A stretch of 9,276 nt of DNA from Actinomycetota bacterium (GTDB lineage Bacteria > Actinomycetota > Humimicrobiia > Humimicrobiales > Humimicrobiaceae). Of this stretch, positions 1-5,477 are shown piece after piece (the first letter of the stretch is position 1; each line of letters starts with the position of its first letter). Position numbers and translations under genes: made by a program. The notes under the pieces are model-generated. The model searched no databases. It had not been told where the DNA came from and was given only the letters and a program-made list of their open reading frames with translations. The stretch covers positions 1-9,276 of the forward strand of contig JAGYMN010000049.1 of assembly GCA_018400395.1 (NCBI GenBank). The letters are read 5' to 3'.

Positions 1-465
1 TTTTGTTTTAACACCTGTAAGTCTATCCAGTCCGGGAAGTTCATCGATTTCGCCTTCGACAGCCACATTACTTTTATGTGCCTTTTCAACAATTTCAGAT
101 ACTTTTGATGACAATTTATCAAAACTCATACCCGGGCCAATAAACATCACTACATCATACCCGTCGTTTATTGAATCAATTACTGAGTCGAAATCAATTG
201 ACTCATTAAATATTGTACATGCTGGAACAGATATTTTTTTGCATAATTCCCTGGCTAGACCTGCATAGATACTTATTTTATCATTTACTACTCTTCTATC
301 ATTCTTTAACATAAGTCCCCCAAAACCAATAATCACAGGGGATCTCATCTTTTCTGCTGCATCACATACTGCAAGAAGGGATTCCAGGTTCCAGCTTTCA
401 AAATATCCCACTGCATAATTTCTTTTTTCTGCATCCCTCGTCAATTCAGAAAAAGCAACTCTCAT
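1..465 (-). CDS. Class II fructose-bisphosphate aldolase-family protein, divergent (3' end outside window)
   Basis: A 155-codon open frame starts at ATG 465-463 and runs off the left edge without a stop. The start is supported by an AAGGAAAT Shine-Dalgarno about 8 bases upstream and by an upstream promoter. The N-terminus fits the class II aldolase TIM barrel: a YAVGYFESWNLESLLAV block (family form: YAVGAFNVNNMEWVQAI), then DAAEKMRSPVIIGFGG, and near the end NVAVEGEIDELPG, matching the family VSVEAELGxLGG that carries a zinc-ligand Glu. The block that is normally LHLDHG, carrying the general-acid Asp and a zinc-ligand His, reads TIFNES here (about residues 84-89), and the usual GSHLPF reads GPGMSF. 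The protein therefore belongs to a divergent branch and may not be a zinc-dependent fructose-bisphosphate aldolase. The C-terminal half, including the remaining zinc His residues, is not visible. It appears to be transcribed separately from feoAB. Family membership is fairly sure; the substrate is unknown. Confidence 0.75.
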   Translation of the reverse strand, partial: MRVAFSELTRDAEKRNYAVGYFESWNLESLLAVCDAAEKMRSPVIIGFGGLMLKNDRRVVNDKISIYAGLARELCKKISVPACTIFNESIDFDSVIDSINDGYDVVMFIGPGMSFDKLSSKVSEIVEKAHKSNVAVEGEIDELPGLDRLTGVKTK

Positions 466-500
466 AATATTAATTTCCTTCCATTTAATACCTATTTAAC

Positions 501-516
501 TATTATGAACATAATA
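501..516. repeat. Short inverted repeat (TATTATG-AA-CATAATA) in the aldolase leader
   Basis: The bases tattatgaacataata form two perfect 7-bp arms around a 2-bp centre. The element lies about 35 bp upstream of the aldolase-like start codon and about 60 bp downstream of the proposed -10 box. It could be a repressor operator, since a 2-nt loop makes an RNA hairpin unlikely. It does not match the iron-regulator palindrome found elsewhere in the window, nor the standard CcpA or Rex consensus sites. In DNA this AT-rich it could also be chance. Confidence 0.35.
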
Positions 517-578
517 ACTGGTCCTCTTTCTTATCTAAAAGGTAATAGATGATCATTAAAAAATTATTAATTGGACAT

Positions 579-608
579 ATCATAAGCATAATATATTTGC
601 CATGTCAA
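579..608 (-). promoter_or_regulatory. Sigma-A type promoter for the aldolase-like gene
   Basis: On the minus strand there is a perfect -35 box TTGACA (603-608), an 18-bp spacer and a -10 box TATGAT (579-584, five of six consensus bases). The predicted start of transcription is near 572, giving a leader of roughly 105 bases before the ATG at 465. This supports transcription of the aldolase-like gene independently of feoAB. Confidence 0.6.
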
Positions 609-731
609 ATAAGTTTAGTTTTTGAATTTCGGTAAACTATTTGCTTATGAACAAACCCAGCATATGGATCTTTTAGCGAAAGGTTCTGAGATAATTAATT
701 AGAAAAGCATATTACCTGAATAGAAGTCTTT

Positions 732-2873
732 TTAAATAAAAAACTTACCTATCTGATATACGATCATGCAGACAACCCAGGCCAGACCGAGAGTGTAGAA
801 AATCTGAAAAAGCATTTCCTTTGTTCCCGCTTCCCTTCTGAAAACGGCCATACTGGCCATACAGGGGAAATAAAGTAGAGTAAATAACATGAAGTTATAT
901 CCCACCAGGGGATGATAGCTGTTTTTTATTCTGTCCCTGAGGCTTTCAGATGTCTCGTCTACCCCGCCGATGCTGAAAAGGGTACTGAAACTGGATACAA
1001 CTACTTCCTTTGCAGCTATTCCAGAGATAGACGCTACAACCATTTTCCAGTCAAAACCCAACGGTCTGAAAACAGGTTCTATAAATTTGCCGATCCTTCC
1101 TGCAGCAGAAAACTCCAGCTTTTCAGCATTCATCTTTCCCTCTATTTCAGATATCTGTTCTGAATATGATTCAGCTGAAATATCCCCTGCCTGGTAGGAT
1201 TCTTCAATTTCTTTTTTTTGTGATATATAATCTCCTGAATAATCATCCTCTCCTATCATGGGAAAAGTAAAAAGGCCCCACATGGCTATAGATATTAAAA
1301 GTATTACTGTTCCCGCCTTTTTTATATACATCCATATCCTGTCCCATGTGTGTATCAGTGCGCCCTTAAAAGTCGGTATTCTGTAGTGAGGGAGTTCCAT
1401 CACAAAAGGCTCCAGTTCTCCCCTGAACCTTGTAGCCCTCAGGACCTTTGCCATTATAACTGCAAAAAATATACCTATTAAATAAATTGAAAATATTACA
1501 TTCCCTGCAATAGCAGGGAAAAATGTTCCTGCCAGTAATATGTATACAGGAAGCCTTGCACTGCAGCTGCAAAAGGTATTTATATGCATGGTTACCAGCC
1601 TATCCTTTTTGTTCTCAAGTATCCTTGAGCTCATATATGCCGGCACTGTGCATCCAAAACCTATAATAAGCGGTATAAATGATTTACCATGCAGGCCTAT
1701 CCTGTGCATTACTCGGTCCATTACAAATGCAGCCCTTGCCATATATCCAGAATCCTCCAGAAGCGCAATTGCAAAGAACAGCAGTGCGATATTAGGAGTA
1801 AATACCAGTACTCCTCCCACGCCACCTATTATTCCGTCCACTATGAGCGACCTCATAATGCCATTCGAAATAATGCCATTTAACAGAGTTGATAACTTCT
1901 CAAACCCTGTCTCTATCCATCCCATGGGATACTGGCCCAGCGTGAATACAAATTGAAACATCAGCCACATAATAAAAGCAAATATCGGTATTCCGAGCAG
2001 GCGGTTTGTAAGTATGCTGTCGAGTTTCTCTGTTATATCTATATTACCGCTATCAGCTTCCTGGTGAGCTTCATGAAGTGCACCTTTTATGAAACCATAT
2101 CTTGAATCAGCTATAAGTACATCCGGTGAAACGCCCATCACATCTTTAATATGATTTATTGAATTAGATACCACCTCCTGTAATTTTTCAAATCCCCTGC
2201 CGTTTTTTTCTCTGAGCCTATTTGCTACGTCTTCATCCTGTTCAAGAAGTTTTACTGCAAACCATCTTTTCATTAACATCCCATCGTTTTCGACCTCCAG
2301 TAAAGGGATTATCTTTTCCACCGCATTTTCTATTTCCTCCACATAGGGTATTTCGATCCTTTTACGGTTTTTTTTGCCTGTGACTTCTATAACTGCGTCA
2401 AGCAGGCCTTCTATCCCTTTACCTTTCGATCCAACCGTCTCTATAATGGGCATCCCTAAAAGCTCTGAAAGAAGGCCTATATCTACCCTCATACCTTTTC
2501 CCCTGGCTACATCTGCCATATTAAAATCAAGGACTATGGGAATACCTATCTCCAGAAACTGTACAGCAAGATAAAGATTCCGTTCCAGGCTTGAGCTGTC
2601 AATAACATCTATTATTACATCAGGTTTCTCCTGCAGTATGAAATTCCTTGCAACTATCTCTTCCTCGGAAAATGCCGTAAGGCTATATATTCCCGGGAGG
2701 TCTATTATTTCTATTCGGTGACCATTATGATTTACAACACCACTTCTTTTTTCAACTGTAACTCCCGGGTAATTACCTACATGCTGCCGCATACCGGTCA
2801 GGTCATTAAATATAGTTGTTTTGCCCGAATTAGGGTTTCCTGCAAGCGCAACCACTATTGACCCGTTCTGCAT
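732..2873 (-). CDS. feoB: Ferrous iron transporter FeoB
   Basis: This is the inner-membrane ferrous-iron permease with a cytoplasmic G-protein domain. The start is the ATG at 2873-2871, giving 713 residues. It shares one base with the feoA stop (TGATG) and is preceded by GGAGG. A longer in-frame GTG start at 2948 would overlap feoA by 76 bp and is not supported by homology. The GTPase motifs are G1 GNPNSGKTT (12-20), the GNYPGVTVEK switch (33-42), G3 DLPG (58-61), G4 NMAD (118-121) and a G5-like GSKGKG (148-153). The membrane domain starts near 291. It contains GFGCTVPAYMSSR (405-417), CSCSARLPVY (435-444), the core helix GIAAKEVVVSS (618-628) and LLYFPCMASMAVFRRE (666-681), all FeoB hallmarks. 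A charged Glu/Lys-rich loop at about 542-590 looks extramembrane and helical. Length and motifs are intact, so it should be functional. It is co-transcribed with feoA from an operator-controlled promoter. Confidence 0.97.
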   Translation of the reverse strand: MQNGSIVVALAGNPNSGKTTIFNDLTGMRQHVGNYPGVTVEKRSGVVNHNGHRIEIIDLPGIYSLTAFSEEEIVARNFILQEKPDVIIDVIDSSSLERNLYLAVQFLEIGIPIVLDFNMADVARGKGMRVDIGLLSELLGMPIIETVGSKGKGIEGLLDAVIEVTGKKNRKRIEIPYVEEIENAVEKIIPLLEVENDGMLMKRWFAVKLLEQDEDVANRLREKNGRGFEKLQEVVSNSINHIKDVMGVSPDVLIADSRYGFIKGALHEAHQEADSGNIDITEKLDSILTNRLLGIPIFAFIMWLMFQFVFTLGQYPMGWIETGFEKLSTLLNGIISNGIMRSLIVDGIIGGVGGVLVFTPNIALLFFAIALLEDSGYMARAAFVMDRVMHRIGLHGKSFIPLIIGFGCTVPAYMSSRILENKKDRLVTMHINTFCSCSARLPVYILLAGTFFPAIAGNVIFSIYLIGIFFAVIMAKVLRATRFRGELEPFVMELPHYRIPTFKGALIHTWDRIWMYIKKAGTVILLISIAMWGLFTFPMIGEDDYSGDYISQKKEIEESYQAGDISAESYSEQISEIEGKMNAEKLEFSAAGRIGKFIEPVFRPLGFDWKMVVASISGIAAKEVVVSSFSTLFSIGGVDETSESLRDRIKNSYHPLVGYNFMLFTLLYFPCMASMAVFRREAGTKEMLFQIFYTLGLAWVVCMIVYQIGKFFI

Positions 2874-3145
2874 CAGGCCTCCTCTATAAATATTCTTTCT
2901 GTCATGCCTCTTCCGATTGCATATTTTGTCCCCTTCAGTGTTATACACATTGGTCCACCCCTGGAGTAGGTATATACTGTAAATATTTCATTTGGCATAA
3001 CTCCCATAGCATACAGGCGTCCGCTCAGCCTGCACCCTCCGGCAATTCCTATTATCCTGTACTTTTTCCCCGGTACAGCATATGCCAGAGTCATTGAACC
3101 ATATCTTCCGGTAGTTCTTCTTATCCTTTTACTTCTTCCAAACAT
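2873..3145 (-). CDS. feoA: FeoA, SH3-like accessory protein of ferrous iron transport
   Basis: This small cytoplasmic protein supports FeoB. The body from residue 18 fits the FeoA SH3-like fold: MTLAYAVPGKKYRIIGIAGG (18-37) corresponds to the family MTLxxLPPGxxxRIVGIxGG. It is followed by RLSGRLYAMGVMPNE, corresponding to the family RLxxLGLxPG turn, and a C-terminal GTKYAIGRGMTERIFI strand. The stop overlaps the feoB start (TGATG), which indicates translational coupling. The start is uncertain. ATG 3145 has no clear Shine-Dalgarno and adds a basic 17-residue extension rich in Arg/Lys. ATG 3094 has GGAAG ten bases upstream and gives a 73-residue protein that begins exactly where FeoA homology begins. 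The upstream promoter and palindrome imply metal-dependent repression. Confidence 0.92.
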   Translation of the reverse strand: MFGRSKRIRRTTGRYGSMTLAYAVPGKKYRIIGIAGGCRLSGRLYAMGVMPNEIFTVYTYSRGGPMCITLKGTKYAIGRGMTERIFIEEA

Positions 3146-3164
3146 ATATTAAAAATAATTTAAA

Positions 3165-3178
3165 TTAGATATATCTAA
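3165..3178. promoter_or_regulatory. Palindromic operator of feoAB, probable DtxR/MntR-family site
   Basis: TTAGATATATCTAA is a perfect 14-bp palindrome; the symmetry extends to 3162-3181 with one mismatched pair. It begins at the last base of the feoA -10 box and covers the predicted transcription start, so a bound protein would block initiation. The same motif lies in front of the regulator gene next door (3777-3792). That makes the neighbouring metalloregulator the obvious ligand. Protein binding itself is inferred. Confidence 0.75.
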
Positions 3179-3206
3179 CTTTAATAGCCCCATATAATTT
3201 TGTCAA
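3178..3206 (-). promoter_or_regulatory. Promoter of feoAB
   Basis: The minus strand carries a perfect -35 TTGACA (3201-3206), a 17-bp spacer and a -10 TAAAGT (3178-3183, four of six consensus bases). Transcription would start near 3171, inside the palindromic operator. The leader to the upstream feoA start would be only about 26 bases; to the internal start at 3094 it would be about 77. Confidence 0.65.
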
Positions 3207-3284
3207 ATAATTTTATATGATATTCACAGGATTTCAAGAGGATTTTTAAAGAAAATTTATTTTGCGAGACTTTCGTGCCTGCTC

Positions 3285-3755
3285 TCATTTCGGCATCTTT
3301 ATGCATTCGGACGGTCTCTTCCCATACTCTAAATAATAATAAAAATGCTTCATCCATTCGGGATAGCCGTCAGGGCAGGTCTCTATAAATTTTATAAATT
3401 TTATTAAGTGGTCCATGGTTTCCTGGCTGACATAATGCTCCATATTACATGCATCAACTTTGGATATATCATCTCTTACATTTAGAACATCTTTCAGGAA
3501 TTTATATAATTTTTCATGTTTTAAAAATATTTTTTTAGCCCTATTTTTACCTTTTTCCGTCAACTCCAGATAACTGTATTTCTCATGTTCAACAAAACCT
3601 GCTTCCGAAAGTTTATTGATAGCATCTACAACAGAAGGCATTTTTACTTTAAGGTATTCTGCAACTTCCTTTACCCTTACAACCCTGTTTTCAAGACTTA
3701 TTATATGGATCGCCTCCAGATAATCTTCAAGGCTATGGGATAATTTTTTTATCAT
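3285..3755 (-). CDS. DtxR/MntR-family metal-dependent transcriptional regulator
   Basis: This 156-residue protein is a metal-sensing repressor, short form without the C-terminal SH3 domain of DtxR. Residues 8-66 form the winged helix: SLEDYLEAIHII, then VRVKEVAEYLKVKMPSVVDAINKLSEAGFV (recognition helix about 38-51) and the wing YLELTEKG (62-69). The dimerisation and metal domain follows, with HEKLYKFLKDVL (80-91) and DACNMEHYVSQE (101-112). Candidate metal ligands are Asp11 and Glu14 (MntR Asp8/Glu11 positions), His80, Cys103 (DtxR Cys102), Glu106 and His107. The Asp11 plus Cys103 pair mixes the Mn-type and Fe-type signatures. The C-terminus adds a Pro/Cys-containing tail (127-156) with unknown role. 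Placement beside feoAB and the shared palindrome argue that it senses Fe(II) and represses feoAB and itself. The ATG at 3755 has a modest AGGGA site upstream. Confidence 0.93.
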   Translation of the reverse strand: MIKKLSHSLEDYLEAIHIISLENRVVRVKEVAEYLKVKMPSVVDAINKLSEAGFVEHEKYSYLELTEKGKNRAKKIFLKHEKLYKFLKDVLNVRDDISKVDACNMEHYVSQETMDHLIKFIKFIETCPDGYPEWMKHFYYYLEYGKRPSECIKMPK

Positions 3756-3776
3756 ATTAGATATTTCCCTATTTTT

Positions 3777-3792
3777 GTTAGATATGTCTAAC
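3777..3792. promoter_or_regulatory. Palindromic operator of the metalloregulator gene (autoregulation)
   Basis: GTTAGATATGTCTAAC is a 16-bp palindrome with one mismatched pair near the centre. It overlaps the last bases of the regulator's -10 box and the predicted transcription start. Its core TTAGATATRTCTAA is shared with the feoA operator, in the same position relative to the promoter. It implies negative autoregulation. Confidence 0.72.
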
Positions 3793-3819
3793 TATATCAT
3801 CTAAAAACCTGGATGTCAA
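3791..3819 (-). promoter_or_regulatory. Promoter of the metalloregulator gene
   Basis: The minus strand shows -35 TTGACA (3814-3819), a 17-bp spacer and -10 TATAGT (3791-3796, five of six consensus bases). Transcription would start around 3784, within the operator, with a leader of about 29 bases. The promoter sits directly after the stop codon of the dehydrogenase gene (3836-3838). No terminator is visible in between, so some read-through from the upstream operon is possible. Confidence 0.65.
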
Positions 3820-3835
3820 TTTATGATCTGTAGCC

Positions 3836-4924
3836 TTATATAATATTTTTTATTTTTTCTATAACTGCATCTGCAAACCCGCTTGTGCCGACAGCGGTAG
3901 GATCATTTCTATCTTCCTTGAGATCATATGTCACATATTTTCTCTCTGCAATATTTTCCGCTATAGATTTTTCCAGTATATCTGCCTTTTTGGTTTCTCC
4001 TATATGCCTTAACATCAAAACAGCAGAAAGCATCATAGCTGTCGGGTTTACCTTATCCTTGCCCTTATACCTGGGTGCACTTCCATGAGTGGGTTCAAAA
4101 AGTGCTATCTCATCTCCTATATTTCCACCCGGTGCAACCCCGAGTCCGCCCACAAGTCCGGCTGCCAGGTCGGACAGGATATCTCCATAAAGGTTTGGAA
4201 GTACCAGCACATCATAGATTTCCGGTTTTTGCACAAGCTGCATGCACATATTATCAACTATCCTGTCCTCTGCCCTGATATCAGGATAATCTTCAGCAAC
4301 TTTCCTGAAAACACTCAGAAAAAGCCCGTCTGAAAATTTCATAATATTTGCCTTATGTACGCCTGTTACTTTCTTTCTTCCATTTTTCCTTGCATATTCA
4401 AAAGCAAACCTTATTATTCTCTCCGATCCTGTTTCCGAAATAGGCTTTATACTTATGCCGCTATCTGCTTTTATGGTGTTGCCCTCTTTCTCTTTAATAA
4501 AATCTATAAGCTCAAATGTTACAGGATTCCCTTTTTCGAATTCTATACCGGCATACAGATCCTCGGTATTTTCTCTTATAATAACGAGGTCGATATTGCT
4601 GTATCTGCTCTTTACTCCATTATAGCTTTTACAGGGTCTTACACAGGCATACAGGTCAAAAATTTTTCTAAGAGCTACATTGACGCTCCTGAAACCGGTA
4701 CCCACAGGAGTAGTTATGGGACCCTTTATACCAACCCTATTCTTCTTCAGTGAATCCAGTACTGCTTCCGGCAAGACCGTTCCTTCTCTTTCGTATACTT
4801 CCGCACCTGCATTAACTATATCCCATTCTATTTTCACCCCGGTTGCTTCAACTACCCTTACCATTGCATCTGTTATCTCCGGACCGGTACCATCCCCGGG
4901 TATTAAAGTTATTCTGTGTTCCAT
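3836..4924 (-). CDS. icd: Isocitrate dehydrogenase-like beta-decarboxylating dehydrogenase
   Basis: This 362-residue enzyme of the isocitrate/isopropylmalate/homoisocitrate dehydrogenase family oxidises and decarboxylates a 2-hydroxy acid to a 2-oxoacid. The N-terminal ITLIPGDGTGPEI is the family start. Substrate residues are Ser80 and Asn82 in FRSVNVALRK (the isocitrate-type Ser-x-Asn), Arg86, Arg96 in VRP, Arg117 in RENTEDLY, Tyr124 and Lys191. The metal aspartates are Asp224 and, in NLYGDILSDLAAG, Asp248 and Asp252. The cofactor loop HGSAPRYKGKDKV (280-292) puts Arg285, Tyr286 and Val292 at the places of E. coli Icd Lys344, Tyr345 and Val351, which suggests NADP. It is the last gene of the five-gene operon, 40 bp after the small dehydratase subunit, with an AGGAAAGG site. 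Family is certain. Isocitrate is favoured over homoisocitrate by Ser-x-Asn but not proven; isopropylmalate is unlikely. Confidence 0.85.
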   Translation of the reverse strand: MEHRITLIPGDGTGPEITDAMVRVVEATGVKIEWDIVNAGAEVYEREGTVLPEAVLDSLKKNRVGIKGPITTPVGTGFRSVNVALRKIFDLYACVRPCKSYNGVKSRYSNIDLVIIRENTEDLYAGIEFEKGNPVTFELIDFIKEKEGNTIKADSGISIKPISETGSERIIRFAFEYARKNGRKKVTGVHKANIMKFSDGLFLSVFRKVAEDYPDIRAEDRIVDNMCMQLVQKPEIYDVLVLPNLYGDILSDLAAGLVGGLGVAPGGNIGDEIALFEPTHGSAPRYKGKDKVNPTAMMLSAVLMLRHIGETKKADILEKSIAENIAERKYVTYDLKEDRNDPTAVGTSGFADAVIEKIKNII

Positions 4925-4964
4925 CAGTATGCCTTTCCTGAAAAACCCATGATGTCTTTACTTA

Positions 4965-5477
4965 TTAAAGATTAAATCCCCTATTTTTTTTAATGTGTCC
5001 AACAAGTCCTCCATCATTAAGTATCTTTATCATAACTTCCGGAAGGGGGTTAAATTTAAGATCTATATTTCTGGTATTATTTCTAATTATTCCTCTGGAA
5101 AGCAATATTTCCAGTTCGTCACCTTCTTCTATTTTATCAGTGTCACACACAAGCACGGGAAGTCCTACGTTTATGCTGTTTCGGAAAAAAATCCGTGCAA
5201 ATGATTTAGCCAGGACTGCTCCGACACCGGCCAGCTTTATAATAGCCGGTGCATGCTCTCTGCTTGAGCCGAGACCGAAATTTTTTCCTCCCACTACAAA
5301 ATCTCCTGGTTTTACCTTTCTTGAAAATTCCGGATCTGCATCCTCAAGGACATGTTTTGCCAACTCCGGCAGGTTTGACCTGAGGTGAAAAAGCCTTCCC
5401 GGAGCAATCAGGTCTGTTGAAATATCGTCTCCGAATTTAAAGCTGGTTCCCCTGAGTATTTTTACATTCTTGCTCAT
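4965..5477 (-). CDS. Aconitase-family dehydratase small subunit (LeuD/homoaconitase type)
   Basis: This 170-residue swivel-domain subunit pairs with the large subunit encoded just upstream (stop TAA directly followed by ATG). It completes the hydro-lyase active site. Family markers are FGDDISTDLIAPGR (15-28), KNFGLGSSREHAP (65-77) with the substrate-binding Ser-Ser-Arg (71-73), AKSFARIFFRNSINVGLP (90-107) and the C-terminal GLVGHIKK. The specificity loop reads HLRS (31-34). By position it corresponds to the YLRT-type loop of methanogen homoaconitase; leucine-pathway isomerases have a hydrophobic residue in place of Arg. Arg33 would suit a substrate with an extra carboxylate, such as aconitate or homoaconitate. 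Length is typical of stand-alone LeuD-type subunits. The Shine-Dalgarno GGGAGG lies eight bases before the ATG. Confidence 0.88.
   Translation of the reverse strand: MSKNVKILRGTSFKFGDDISTDLIAPGRLFHLRSNLPELAKHVLEDADPEFSRKVKPGDFVVGGKNFGLGSSREHAPAIIKLAGVGAVLAKSFARIFFRNSINVGLPVLVCDTDKIEEGDELEILLSRGIIRNNTRNIDLKFNPLPEVMIKILNDGGLVGHIKKNRGFNL

Larger units (their letters stand above)
466..731. other. Intergenic region between feoB and the aldolase-like gene
   Basis: This 266-bp AT-rich stretch contains no credible open frame. It holds the promoter of the aldolase-like gene, a 16-bp inverted repeat at 501-516 in the leader, and the Shine-Dalgarno site of that gene. I looked for an intrinsic terminator after the feoB stop codon at 732-734 and saw only weak AT-rich stems without a GC-rich hairpin followed by a T-run. 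Confidence 0.6.

Noticed and set aside
571..608. Inverted TTG(G)ACAT...ATGTCAA arms around the aldolase promoter as a regulatory stem
   Set aside because: One arm is simply the -35 box, the arms mismatch, and the separation is over 20 bases, so chance is more likely.
732..2948. FeoB starting at the GTG at 2948
   Set aside because: It would overlap feoA by 76 bp and add 25 residues without FeoB similarity; ATG 2873 has a GGAGG site and the conserved start.
3240..3284. Intrinsic terminator after the metalloregulator gene
   Set aside because: The pairing around GAG...CTC is only a few bases and is not followed by a clear T-run on the minus strand.
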